Origin: an uncultured Prevotella sp.
GTDB taxonomy: Bacteria; Bacteroidota; Bacteroidia; Bacteroidales; Bacteroidaceae
Length of the DNA stretch: 36,274 bases
Direction of reading: 5' to 3'
NCBI GenBank assembly: GCA_900541575.1
Contig: UQKO01000022.1
Location: 1 to 36,274 of the forward strand
The position numbers and the translations under genes are program-made. This document shows, in pieces, positions 1-7,217 of this stretch (positions are counted from its first letter, which is position 1; every line of letters starts with the position of its first letter). Below the pieces are notes generated by a model. The model was given only the letters and a program-made list of their open reading frames with translations, did no database searches and was not told the DNA's origin.

Positions 1-18
1 CGCCGCCAATTTCTTTAC

Positions 19-51
19 AAGCCTCACTTGACATTGAGTCAGGTGAGGCTT
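19..51 (+). terminator. Hairpin terminator of the gene left of the window
   Basis: A 14-pair stem with one G-T pair and a 5-base loop (positions 19-32 pair with 38-51) is followed by a T-rich run, TTTATTTATG. It most likely ends a plus-strand gene lying before base 1. The left arm begins AAGCCTCAC and the right arm ends GTGAGGCTT. Confidence 0.7.
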
Positions 52-367
52 TATTTATGTACGCTCGGCATGAGCATTATCTAACGGTTATCTAACTAAT
101 TCGTTTGTTTGACAAGCAGGATCTTTTCAAATTCAGCCGTTAAAAGAAAGGAGAATGCTATGTAAGGCTCTTTGATGCATACCAACATGTTGTTGTCATG
201 CTTTGCTTTATGCAGTCATTAAAAGATTCTATTCTATTCGTGAGTTAACTGATTTCATGTTTCCCGAAATCCATAGCACATCTTGGCATAAAGATAGAGC
301 TTCTTTTCAAGCAACTGAAACAGAATTTTCATTTGAGATATCTCTACGGCAAGAGGGCTAATGTTAT

Positions 368-410
368 AAAAAACAGATGTTGGTTACTCTATTGTGCTAA
401 TCTGTTTTTT
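368..410 (+). terminator. Possible weak terminator hairpin
   Basis: An 11-base A-rich arm (368-378) pairs with a T-rich arm (400-410) ending TCTGTTTTTT, around a 21-base loop. The terminal T run fits a plus-strand terminator. No gene upstream explains it, unless the open stretch ending at 361 is a remnant. Confidence 0.35.
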
Positions 411-671
411 AATGGTCATGCAAAAGCCTATAAAACGCTTAGGGAGCTTTCCTAAACTTGTTTACAATGGTAAGATGTATGCTCATATAGTATGTGAGCT
501 GCTATACTTCCCTTGAAGAACCTGAAAAGGATTGGGCGAAGATGCTTACTTTTCTGTTCGATGTGTTCTGTTGTCTTACCTTGGAAGTCTGTTCGGGAAA
601 GTTCTTTCTGCATGGTATCTCTGTATGGGAGACGATGCGTTCCTAGGTTCTGTGTAGATGTCAGCAAAATA

Positions 672-735
672 AATCTTGCATCTATTCATCATTAGATATT
701 TGTTAGATTCTCTGAAGATGAATAGATGCAAGATT
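672..735 (-). terminator. Long inverted repeat downstream of rprY
   Basis: A perfect 19 bp inverted repeat (672-690 and 717-735, arm AATCTTGCATCTATTCATC) surrounds a 26-base loop. On the minus strand it is followed by TATTTTGC and lies 55 bases past the rprY stop, so it most likely ends the rprXY transcript. The loop is longer than in a standard intrinsic terminator. Confidence 0.55.
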
Positions 736-789
736 CTCCGTTCAATAGATAGTAAAAGAAGGAAGTGGGGAATTTAGATTAGGAAAAAC

Positions 790-1506
790 TTACTCGTTTC
801 CCTCAGGTTCAGGTGATATGAGTTTGTAGCCTTTGCCGTGGATGTTGATAATTTCTACGTTCTCGTCGGCCTTGAGGTGTTTTCGGAGTTTGGTGATGTA
901 TACATCCATCGAACGAGCGTTGAAGTAATTATCGTCTATCCAAATGGTCTTTAGAGCAAAATCTCGCTGCAGAATTTCGTTGGCGTGAGCGCAGAGTAGG
1001 CTTAGAAGTTCACTCTCCTTTGTGGTCAATTTAGTCTGCTGATCTCCACGCGAAAGAATTTGCTTCTGTGTATCGAATGAGAAAGAACCAATCTTGTAGT
1101 GTGTGCGATTGCGGTTTTTCTTACCGCGTACACGGCGAAGAATGGCTTCGATACGGAAGGTGAGTTCTTCCATGGAGAAGGGTTTTGTCAGATAGTCGTC
1201 GGCACCAATGCGGAAGCCTTCCAATATGTCTTCCTTTAGCGTCTTGGCGGTGAGGAAGATGATAGGAGTTTCTTCATTGACCTGGCGAATATCGCGGGCA
1301 AGGCTGAATCCATCTTTCTTGGGCATCATCACATCGAGTACGCAGAGGTCGTACTTGTTCTGAGTGAAAGCGCGATAACCAGCTTCGCCATCGGGGCATA
1401 ATTCTGTATCGTAGCCTTTTGCTTGCAAATATTCGCGGAGCAACATGCCTAGGTTCTCGTCGTCCTCACAGAGGAGAATCTTCATCTTTTCTTCTGAAGT
1501 TATCAT
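790..1506 (-). CDS. rprY: Response regulator RprY (OmpR/PhoB family)
   Basis: This is the cytoplasmic DNA-binding partner of the sensor kinase encoded just upstream. The 238 residues hold a receiver domain (about 8-122) and a winged-helix output domain (about 135-230). The receiver has the acidic pair D15/D16, the phospho-acceptor D58 in LCVLDVMMPKKDG, T87 and K108 in LTKPFS. The output domain keeps the OmpR-type stretch NYFNARSMDVYITKLRKHL. The sequence closely resembles Bacteroides RprY as I remember it. The listed start gives MITSEEK before the conserved MKILLCEDDEN, so the second ATG (1485) is a possible alternative. It lies 96 bases after rprX on the same strand, probably in one operon ended by the hairpin at 672-735. 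Confidence 0.93.
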   Translation of the reverse strand: MITSEEKMKILLCEDDENLGMLLREYLQAKGYDTELCPDGEAGYRAFTQNKYDLCVLDVMMPKKDGFSLARDIRQVNEETPIIFLTAKTLKEDILEGFRIGADDYLTKPFSMEELTFRIEAILRRVRGKKNRNRTHYKIGSFSFDTQKQILSRGDQQTKLTTKESELLSLLCAHANEILQRDFALKTIWIDDNYFNARSMDVYITKLRKHLKADENVEIINIHGKGYKLISPEPEGNE

Positions 1507-1602
1507 AGTCTTATGTTTTAATGTTTATATTGCAATTGGGTGATACGCTTAGCGGTCAAGAGATTGTCTCCTCTTGTTTTCCGTAAGCTACTATATTCTG
1601 TA

Positions 1603-3084
1603 TTATCCCATCAGTGGAAGGGTAATGATAAATTTCGTTCCTTTTCCATATTCGCTCTCAGCATGAATGGAACCGCCGAGGGCTTTCACCACGTTGTGTA
1701 CGTAGGCTAGTCCGAGACCGAAGCCTTTCACGTCATGTCGATTGCCAGTGTGAACGCGATAGAATTTTTCGAATATCTTTTTCAAGTCTTCTCGTTTGAT
1801 GCCTATGCCGTTGTCTGCAATGGTGATGACTAGTTTGTCATCGGATTCATTCTGAGTGGTTACGGTGAGATTGAGTTCTCTATCTTCGGCTTTATACTTC
1901 ACCGCATTGTCCATAAGATTGAATATGACATTGGTGAAATGCATTTCGTCTACGAAGACGATGGCATCTTCGGCATCGAGGTGAGCATCAATCTTTCCGC
2001 CAGAGGCTTCTACTTTGAGACGGAAGGTGTTCACAGTGTCTTGCATGAGCACGTTGGCATCTACTTCCTTGCGTTTGAAGGTAGTGGCTTTACGATCAAA
2101 CATTGACATTTGCAAAACCTTCTCCACTTGGAAACGGAGGCGTTTTGTCTCATCTACAATCACGCCTGATATGTGCTTAAACATGGTTTCGCTCTTTGTC
2201 ACCGAGGGATCGCGTAGCATCTGTGCAGCGAGTGAGATAGTGGAGATGGGGGTCTTAAACTCGTGCGTCATGTTATTGATAAAATCGTTCTTTATCTCCG
2301 TAAGTCGTTTTTGGCGGAATATCGACCAAATAGTGAAGATAAACACGATGAGCAACATCAAGGTAAAAATGATGGCGGGTATCATAAATTTTACACTTGA
2401 AAAGAGAAAACTCTGCATATCGGGGAAGTGAATGTAGAGGATTCCCTTTTGTGCTGAAGGGTCATTGGGGTAGAGCACCTGTCGGTAGGTGTATCTGTCG
2501 CCCTCTGAGGAGTATTCAGGGCATCGGTATACTTCTCGTCCATCAGAGGTGGTAACGTAGAAGTGGTAATTGATGTTGATACCATTGCTTCGCAACTCTG
2601 TGCGGAGGTCGCTGTCAAGGCTCGGAAAATCTATGCGCTCGGCCAGTGGCTTTTCGCTAGCCTTGTAGAGTATGGAGTAGACTACTTCGTTGAGCAAAGC
2701 ACGCTGGTAGATGTAGCGCTGCTTTACGGAATCGCGCAACGACTCGTCTGTGGAGTTACTATTGAGATTGTCTAAGAAAAGACCTTTGGGCACATTGGCC
2801 GGAATGTTGCTATGTAAACGAGCTTCGAAAGTGGTGGGGCTTTTGGCCGTTTTTGTACTATCGTTACGCTCTGATTGCTTAGAAAATTGCGTTTCTAGCC
2901 CTTTCTTGGTTTCGTTGAGTTCAAGATTGCGAGCGGTCTGATAAAGACTTCGAGTCACCGACTCGTCAAACTGCTCTTTACGCATATTGATTACCTCTTC
3001 AAAATACTTTGCTTGTAGAAAAAGCAAAGCGAGGAAAAATATGCCCATTACTATGGCTATAATCCAAATCGTTGACTTCTTCAT
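1603..3084 (-). CDS. rprX: Sensor histidine kinase RprX
   Basis: This inner-membrane kinase phosphorylates RprY. The 493 residues start with a membrane segment (about 6-24). A roughly 205-residue periplasmic sensor region follows, then a second membrane segment (about 233-255) and the cytoplasmic kinase core. The phospho-accepting H274 sits in FINNMTHEFKTPIS. The ATP-binding motifs are all present: N box NLMDNAVKY near 389-397, G1 DNGIGI at 424-429, F box IFEKFYR and G2 GFGLGLAYV at 454-462. Nothing is missing, so the kinase should be active. It is the first gene of the rprX-rprY pair. A -7-like box lies only four bases before its start codon. Confidence 0.93.
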   Translation of the reverse strand: MKKSTIWIIAIVMGIFFLALLFLQAKYFEEVINMRKEQFDESVTRSLYQTARNLELNETKKGLETQFSKQSERNDSTKTAKSPTTFEARLHSNIPANVPKGLFLDNLNSNSTDESLRDSVKQRYIYQRALLNEVVYSILYKASEKPLAERIDFPSLDSDLRTELRSNGININYHFYVTTSDGREVYRCPEYSSEGDRYTYRQVLYPNDPSAQKGILYIHFPDMQSFLFSSVKFMIPAIIFTLMLLIVFIFTIWSIFRQKRLTEIKNDFINNMTHEFKTPISTISLAAQMLRDPSVTKSETMFKHISGVIVDETKRLRFQVEKVLQMSMFDRKATTFKRKEVDANVLMQDTVNTFRLKVEASGGKIDAHLDAEDAIVFVDEMHFTNVIFNLMDNAVKYKAEDRELNLTVTTQNESDDKLVITIADNGIGIKREDLKKIFEKFYRVHTGNRHDVKGFGLGLAYVHNVVKALGGSIHAESEYGKGTKFIITLPLMG

Positions 3085-3088
3085 GTCG

Positions 3089-3096
3089 CAAAGATA
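3089..3096 (-). promoter_or_regulatory. -7 box (TATCTTTG) of rprX
   Basis: On the minus strand this reads TATCTTTG, matching the Bacteroidetes -7 consensus TAnnTTTG. It ends four bases before the rprX ATG, so the transcript would begin at or almost at the start codon. No clear TTTG -33 box is seen about 19 bases further upstream. Confidence 0.45.
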
Positions 3097-3259
3097 CTTT
3101 CATTGTTAAAATATTAGTGCCGTTCTATCTAAATATTAAGTCTATTTCCGCTAAATTTAACAACAAGACAGTTTTATAGTTATTAAAAAGGCAAATATGA
3201 TTCATTTGCATAGTAGCTTTTTGTGTAGTTCATCTCTATAAGATTATCAAAACAGACCT

Positions 3260-3351
3260 ATGGGCGACGTGTTCCGTATCTGAGATAAAGGGATACACCA
3301 TTTATGAGCGTATGCTTTCAGCGTTATGTCGAAGCGGGCCGCGTCGCCCAT
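3260..3351. repeat. 92 bp segment closed by a 10 bp inverted repeat
   Basis: ATGGGCGACG (3260-3269) and its exact complement (3342-3351) enclose a segment, and the similarity of the arms continues inward to about 14 of 17 positions. Inside, GTATC and GATAC can form a second hairpin. The layout resembles a closed multi-branch RNA or a small palindromic insertion. Outside this segment I see nothing coding between rprX and base 3532. Confidence 0.4.
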
Positions 3352-3532
3352 GAAACTTAGAATATGCTCTTAACGCGAGTTCAAGATAAGATTGTATAAT
3401 GTATTCGAACAGAGATTAAACTCAACACGCAAGAGGGGGGCCATAAAATAGTTACCAATTTGAATAATGTAAGATTTGTTTTATCCCCAAATCACGAGTT
3501 GCCCGTCAGAGGAAGGATTTTCATATTTACAG

Positions 3533-3658
3533 TTAGTGTGTGGCTTCGGGATTTGACCGGGCTTCGAGTGACACGTTGAATGGGTCTGAGCAATGGACGC
3601 ATATAACCATAAAAATAGCAATCAGCTTTAATACGTCAAGCCATACAATTCTTTTCAT
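3533..3658 (-). pseudogene. Truncated acyltransferase-3 family gene (N-terminal fragment)
   Basis: A 41-codon frame begins MKRIVWLDVLKLIAIFMVIC and continues VHCSDPFNVSLEARSNPE before reaching a stop. This is the usual start of Bacteroidetes membrane acyltransferases of the acyltransferase-3 family: first membrane helix, a conserved His, then the DPFNVSxEAR stretch. The rest of the several-hundred-residue protein is absent in all three frames after the stop, so the gene looks deleted rather than simply frameshifted. It lies 40 bases left of the mini-element's target duplication, so that element may have entered its upstream region. Confidence 0.6.
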
Positions 3659-3706
3659 TCTTTTTGATTTAATGGTTTAAAATAATGGAGTTAAGGTGCA
3701 TGTTTT

Positions 3707-3723
3707 GGGTCAGCGGATATTCC
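3707..3723 (+). repeat. Left terminal inverted repeat of the mini-element
   Basis: GGGTCAGCGGATATTCC, preceded directly by the target duplication CATGTTTT (3699-3706). Confidence 0.75.
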
Positions 3724-3760
3724 CGGTTGTATGATGAGGAAAGTTGAGTAAATAATAGAT

Positions 3761-3997
3761 ATGAGATTAAACTCTTCTTATACTCGCCGCTCACTGGCTA
3801 TGCTCTATTTCCCTGATTGTGAACCACGCAATGCGGTAAGACGACTGACGGGAATGATTAAGCGATGCACAGATCTTTACGAACAGTTGACCCGCTGCTC
3901 TTTGTTCGACAAAAGGCAAAATCTTACGATTCATGAAACTCGCCTCATCGTGGATTATTTAGGCCTTCCGGAAGGTTGTTTTGACGATGAAGATTAA
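3761..3997 (+). CDS. DUF4248 family protein
   Basis: A 78-residue protein of the Bacteroidetes-specific DUF4248 family, recognised by its beginning (YTRRSLAMLYFPD), the central RRLTGMIKRC and the ending LIVDYLGLPEG. The function of the family is unknown. From memory these genes usually sit in front of an HU-like DNA-binding gene, a tiny membrane protein gene and an amidase gene near polysaccharide loci. Here the gene stands alone: the 200 bp block normally separating it from HU follows directly, but no HU or amidase gene comes after it. It is the only intact gene between the inverted ends of the mini-element, so it looks like mobile cargo. The frame is intact and full length. Confidence 0.8.
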   Translation: MRLNSSYTRRSLAMLYFPDCEPRNAVRRLTGMIKRCTDLYEQLTRCSLFDKRQNLTIHETRLIVDYLGLPEGCFDDED

Positions 3998-4007
3998 GCT
4001 GTTTCTA

Positions 4008-4212
4008 CGACCTAAATCTTAGTACTCTAACGATGAAGACCGATAGGTGCTAACGATGAAGACCGATAAGTGCTAACGATGAAGACCGTTAGACTCTATG
4101 GATAAAGACCGATAGGATAGACTGATTTTGAACGCATAACGAGGTGATTTTGCCTCGCGCGCGCGTGTATTTATATAGGCGTGGTGTGTGGTGCTTAAAA
4201 AGGAGGAACTTT
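4008..4212 (+). repeat. Left copy of a 200 bp block inverted at the right edge
   Basis: From CGACCTAAATCTTAGTAC to GAACTT this block matches the complement of 36073-36274 with only scattered differences. It begins 10 bases after the DUF4248 stop. It holds four 23 bp tandem repeats, then an unvaried stretch with a hairpin CGAGG-tgattttg-CCTCG and an alternating CGCGCGCG run. Confidence 0.85.
4027..4118 (+). repeat. Four tandem 23 bp repeats
   Basis: Units begin at 4027, 4050, 4073 and 4096, each starting CTAACGATGAAGACCGATAG or a close variant. Each unit can form a short stem (CTAACG with CGATAG or CGTTAG) around the loop ATGAAGAC. The third unit is a perfect 6 bp stem. The block at the right edge also has exactly four units. 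Confidence 0.85.
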
Positions 4213-4442
4213 CTCACTTAGCCACCAGAGGGGAGAAAAAGGAATTAGAAGGAAGAAGCAGGTATTACAAACAGAGTACATAGATAGATTTATGCTTCGT
4301 AAGCAGAGATGATGCGTTTCCTTCATAAATGCTGTTCCAATTTGTATTCCACACCCTATTGATCGTGTATGGTAAAGTTGGTCACTCAACTGCTTACAAC
4401 AAGGAGATGGGCAAACATACGACATTAGGGTAATACCCACCC
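4213..4442. other. Right half of the mini-element, no recognised gene
   Basis: A minus-strand frame of 81 codons (4195-4440) covers this part, but it has no family signature and runs into the tandem-repeat block's flank, so I do not call it a gene. The last 70 bases resemble 7308-7379. Confidence 0.45.
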
Positions 4443-4459
4443 GGAATATCCGCTGACCC
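4443..4459 (-). repeat. Right terminal inverted repeat of the mini-element
   Basis: Exact complement of 3707-3723, followed directly by the second target duplication copy CATGTTTT (4460-4467). Confidence 0.75.
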
Positions 4460-4501
4460 CATGTTTTGATGGTTACATCCGAAGTTCTCAGATGTATAAA
4501 T

Positions 4502-4535
4502 GAAAAAAGGATCTCACATAAGTGAAATCCTTTTT
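4502..4535 (-). terminator. Terminator of the tRNA-Arg pair
   Basis: On the minus strand an A-rich arm AAAAAGGATTTCAC pairs with GTGAGATCCTTTTTT around a four-base loop. The stem ends in a T run and starts only two bases after the second tRNA. Confidence 0.7.
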
Positions 4536-4536
4536 G

Positions 4537-4610
4537 TGACTCCTATAGGATTCAAACCTATAACCTTTTGATCCGTAGTCAAATGCTCTATTCAGTTGAG
4601 CTAAGGAGCC
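4537..4610 (-). tRNA. tRNA-Arg(ACG), second copy in transcription order
   Basis: A 74-base cloverleaf. The acceptor arms GGCTCCT and AGGAGTC pair with one G-T pair, followed by discriminator A. The anticodon stem TTTGA/TCAAA holds loop CTACGGA, so the anticodon is ACG, which reads CGU/CGC codons after A34 is converted to inosine. CCA is not encoded. It is identical in sequence to the copy at 4646-4719, 35 bases away. Confidence 0.93.
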
Positions 4611-4645
4611 AATGTACAAAAGCAGAAATTATTTTCTTGAAAGAG

Positions 4646-4719
4646 TGACTCCTATAGGATTCAAACCTATAACCTTTTGATCCGTAGTCAAATGCTCTAT
4701 TCAGTTGAGCTAAGGAGCC
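4646..4719 (-). tRNA. tRNA-Arg(ACG), first copy in transcription order
   Basis: Same 74-base sequence and anticodon ACG as the copy at 4537-4610. It is preceded by a Bacteroidetes-type promoter (4741-4772), so the two are probably made as one transcript ending at the hairpin at 4502-4535. Confidence 0.93.
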
Positions 4720-4740
4720 GTTATTTCTGTTTTGCGAGTG

Positions 4741-4772
4741 CAAAGGTATTACTTTTTATTGTTCCCACCAAA
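4741..4772 (-). promoter_or_regulatory. Promoter of the tRNA-Arg pair
   Basis: On the minus strand TTTG (4769-4772), then 20 bases, then TACCTTTG (4741-4748). This is close to the consensus TTTG-N19-TAnnTTTG and ends 21 bases before the first tRNA. Confidence 0.6.
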
Positions 4773-4940
4773 TGAAATCCCAATTTTTTCAATAAAAACT
4801 TTATTTTTCTTTGAATCTACTCTGTTTTCTTGGACTTTTGAGGCATTTAAGTGGTATTTTTACACTATGCGTCCAATTTTCTTTGTCTCTAATTTTAATT
4901 GGGAAATGCGTTCTTTAGGATATGCAATCTAGCTTTTCTT

Positions 4941-5381
4941 TCAGAGCATTTGCTTCGCACAATCTTTGCATAAGATGATGTGTGATAGAGGAATTTCAAT
5001 GCCATTATCGAGCGTAAGCATGTGGGAGAGTTCATCGTATTTTAGGATTTGTCCGCTATATTCTCGATATTCTCCTCCATCTTTTAGTTCGTCAGGAACA
5101 AAATATATGAGTGTTGCTGTGGGATGATTTGATGCTTGCTGAATAATGGTGGAGAGTTGATTCTCAATTTGTTGGCGCTCGTCTTCGCACAGTTGAATTT
5201 GTTGTTCTGTATGGCGGGCTCGTTCTACAATGGCATCGTAATGGCCAGTAAGTGCAGCAAAACTTCCGAACTGTGCGGCTCGGTCGTGCATACTCATGGC
5301 AGGATGCTTTGTAGATCGATGATGGGGCAGATGGATGATGTCGGCATAAGCCATTGTTGCATCGTCTTGAGAATGGTTCAT
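4941..5381 (-). CDS. YolD-like protein of the Y-polymerase operon
   Basis: A 146-residue protein of the YolD-like type. It is recognised by the N-terminal HPAMSMHDRAAQFGSFAALTG block (about 27-47), a helical middle (about 50-85) and a C-terminal part resembling a small beta domain that ends with the pair CKDC. In other bacteria YolD-like proteins are encoded beside UmuC-like polymerases and are thought to assist or control them; the mechanism is not established. Its ATG overlaps the stop of the polymerase gene by four bases (ATGA), so the two are almost certainly co-translated. Ends are intact. Confidence 0.8.
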   Translation of the reverse strand: MNHSQDDATMAYADIIHLPHHRSTKHPAMSMHDRAAQFGSFAALTGHYDAIVERARHTEQQIQLCEDERQQIENQLSTIIQQASNHPTATLIYFVPDELKDGGEYREYSGQILKYDELSHMLTLDNGIEIPLSHIILCKDCAKQML

Positions 5382-6895
5382 GCTTTGTGTCCTCCTATTT
5401 GTGAATTGCGCTCTCTCATGGTGGCACCTTCAGCAAAGTTGATACCTTTTAGTATGGCATTTTTCCCAAAGGTTTTCTTGATGTTGAGCATCGTTTGTTG
5501 TATTTTTCGTTCTTTTTCGAGTGCTTGCTGTTCGCGTTGCCGTTGGGCAACGTTTTCTTCCAATGCATCGAAGAGGTCGTGCTGTGCGGGGCGTGAAGCT
5601 TGTCGGCGAGCAGTCTCTTCATCCACGAGTTTGGCTAGTGTAAGATTCATGCGGCGTACAAGTAAATGGGAATTTACGCATGTGTCGAATGCTTTCAGTA
5701 AAGCTTGTGTAATGAGGCGTGCAGAAGCTGTTGGGATGTCTAGTTGAGTTGTAGCATGTGCGGGCTTGGGGATGCTACGCCCATAAGGATCGGCCACGAT
5801 GTCGCCATGGTATACGTTAAAAAACTGTGGTAGATTTACACTCTCTCGGTCGTAGCCCACGTCAAGCACTAATTGTGAGCAGAGTAGGTGTTTATCGGTC
5901 AGCATCAGTGCCGCATTTTCTGCCATTTCCTGTATGACCACTCGGGCTTTATCAAACGTATAGGCCGATTGTAGCACCTGTCCGTTGCTGAGTGATTTCG
6001 TGGATGGGCGATAGGTCTTAATCTGGCGAATGGTGCAAGGCTCCCAACCCCAAGCATGGTCTATGAGCAGTTCGGCATTTACGCCGAATAGTCTATAGAG
6101 TAAATCTTCGTTACGTATTGATTGACGCGCAATGTCTCCCATGGTATAGATGCCATGTTTCTCAAGTTTGCGCGCAATACCTTTCCCAACTCTCCAAAAT
6201 TTTGTAAGCGGACGATAAGTCCACAACTTTCTGCGATAATTTTCTTCGTTAAGTTCGGCTATACGCACCCCGTTGGCATCGGCTGGTAAATGTTTGGCTA
6301 CGATGTCCATGGCCACCTTGGCCAAGTAAAGGTTAGTGCCAATTCCTGCAGTTGCAGTAATGCCAGTTTGGGACAATATGTCACAGATCATTTGGCGAGC
6401 TAGCTGATGGGCTGTAATGTGGTAGGTAGCTAGGTAGGGTGTGGCATCAATAAACACTTCGTCAATGGAGTATACGTGAATGTCTTCGGGGGCTACATAT
6501 TGCAGATAAATGCCATATATGCGCACACTATAGTCGATATAGTGCGACATACGTGGGGTGGCTATGATATAGTCTATTGCCCAATCGGGATGTGTCTCAA
6601 GTTCTTTTGCAAATGTAGATTTTCCTGTAAAGGCCCCCCCATGAAGCAAAGCTCCCCGTTGTCGATTGATTTCCCTAACGCGTTGTACCACCTCAAAGAG
6701 TCTAGCTCGTCCGCCTATACCATAGGATTTAAGCGAAGGAGAAACGGCTAGACAGATGGTCTTCTCCGTGCGCGAAGCATCAGCCACAACAAGATGTGTA
6801 GAAAGCGGATCAAGTCCTCTCTCTACGCATTCTACTGAAGCGAAAAATGACTTCAAGTCGATGGCTATATAAGTGCGTTTCCTTTCTGCGGGCAT
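5378..6895 (-). CDS. Y-family DNA polymerase (UmuC/DinB-like translesion polymerase)
   Basis: A lesion-bypass DNA polymerase, expected to insert nucleotides opposite damaged bases. I place the start at 6895 (505 residues) because family members begin directly before the catalytic IAIDLKSFFASVECVERG. The frame stays open to 7042 and would add 49 residues of low conservation. The metal-binding residues are the Asp in AIDLKSFF and the D-E pair in YSIDEVFID. The stretch ATAGIGTNLYLAKVAMD marks the palm/thumb junction, and a helix-hairpin-helix-like segment follows (FWRVGKGIARKLEKHGI). The C-terminal little-finger domain and a tail rich in charged residues are present. It is co-transcribed with the YolD-like gene. 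Confidence 0.88.
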   Translation of the reverse strand: MPAERKRTYIAIDLKSFFASVECVERGLDPLSTHLVVADASRTEKTICLAVSPSLKSYGIGGRARLFEVVQRVREINRQRGALLHGGAFTGKSTFAKELETHPDWAIDYIIATPRMSHYIDYSVRIYGIYLQYVAPEDIHVYSIDEVFIDATPYLATYHITAHQLARQMICDILSQTGITATAGIGTNLYLAKVAMDIVAKHLPADANGVRIAELNEENYRRKLWTYRPLTKFWRVGKGIARKLEKHGIYTMGDIARQSIRNEDLLYRLFGVNAELLIDHAWGWEPCTIRQIKTYRPSTKSLSNGQVLQSAYTFDKARVVIQEMAENAALMLTDKHLLCSQLVLDVGYDRESVNLPQFFNVYHGDIVADPYGRSIPKPAHATTQLDIPTASARLITQALLKAFDTCVNSHLLVRRMNLTLAKLVDEETARRQASRPAQHDLFDALEENVAQRQREQQALEKERKIQQTMLNIKKTFGKNAILKGINFAEGATMRERNSQIGGHKA

Positions 6896-7094
6896 TGTCT
6901 TGGATAATAAGTTTTCTCTTTTGTAGACTGTAAGAGATGAGAGTGGGGAAGCTAGTCTCGTGGGCGATGTGTCTTGCATGCGCATTGAAAGTTTCTTTGC
7001 GTTAGAATTTTTGTCCTTTTCGAAGCAAGGCACAATTGACAACTATTGTAGATTTACCCATTTCATCACGAAAAGGGAGGGGTATACAATGTCT

Positions 7095-7217
7095 CTACTC
7101 TGAGCTTAAATGAAAGAACCGTACTCTTTGCTGGTCTGTGAGGTTGTCGAATGGTTCGGCGATTTGGCTTTGTATGCCGAGCCGTCCGTCATCAGCGGCT
7201 AGGTCGTTGAGCTTCTC
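7095..7217 (-). pseudogene. Possible 3' remnant of an unidentified gene
   Basis: On the minus strand a 40-codon frame ending at 7095 reads EKLNDLAADDGRLGIQSQIA and then EPFDNLTDQQRVRFFHLSSE. It looks like real protein, but it opens directly after two stops. Just upstream, another frame reads VLRSLDERSS, so a one-base shift may have broken a longer gene. I do not recognise the family. It lies between the polymerase gene and the solo element end, so it may be what remains of a mobile-element passenger. Confidence 0.3.

Larger units (their letters stand above)
52..789. other. Intergenic region without a convincing gene
   Basis: No open frame here has a recognisable product. Short frames exist on both strands (452-667 minus, 513-695 plus, and an open stretch 175-361 plus without a start near its beginning), but none has a family signature. 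Two hairpins, listed separately, are the only structure I can support. The region may be decayed coding DNA. Confidence 0.5.
3707..4459. mobile_element. Transposase-less element with 17 bp inverted ends and 8 bp target duplication
   Basis: The left end GGGTCAGCGGATATTCC (3707-3723) is perfectly complementary to the right end (4443-4459), and the match continues for CCGG with a one-base shift. CATGTTTT occurs directly outside both ends (3699-3706 and 4460-4467), exactly as a target-site duplication would. Inside lie an intact DUF4248 gene, four 23 bp tandem repeats, and about 230 bases without a convincing gene. No transposase is present, so it would need to be moved in trans. An 8 bp duplication is known for several IS families, including IS1595, ISL3 and IS66, but I cannot assign the family. 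A related right end occurs alone at 7308-7379. Confidence 0.75.

Noticed and set aside
175..361. Open plus-strand stretch ending FSFEISLRQEG
   Set aside because: It reads like protein but has no start near its beginning and no family I recognise. It may be a remnant, but the evidence is too thin.
452..695. Two overlapping short frames (452-667 minus, 513-695 plus)
   Set aside because: No domain, no ribosome binding context, and mutual overlap on opposite strands.
4027..4118. CRISPR array
   Set aside because: The 23 bp units are directly adjacent without spacers, and no cas gene is present.
4195..4440. 81-codon minus-strand frame in the mini-element
   Set aside because: Cys-rich composition without a family signature. 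The only conserved part is the element end. It does not look like a transposase.
4732..4932. 66-codon plus-strand frame
   Set aside because: A/T-rich, Phe-dominated translation overlapping the tRNA promoter; typical of non-coding DNA.
5136..5747. Long plus-strand frame opposite the polymerase operon
   Set aside because: Antisense to two well-supported genes, Cys/Ser-rich, no domain.
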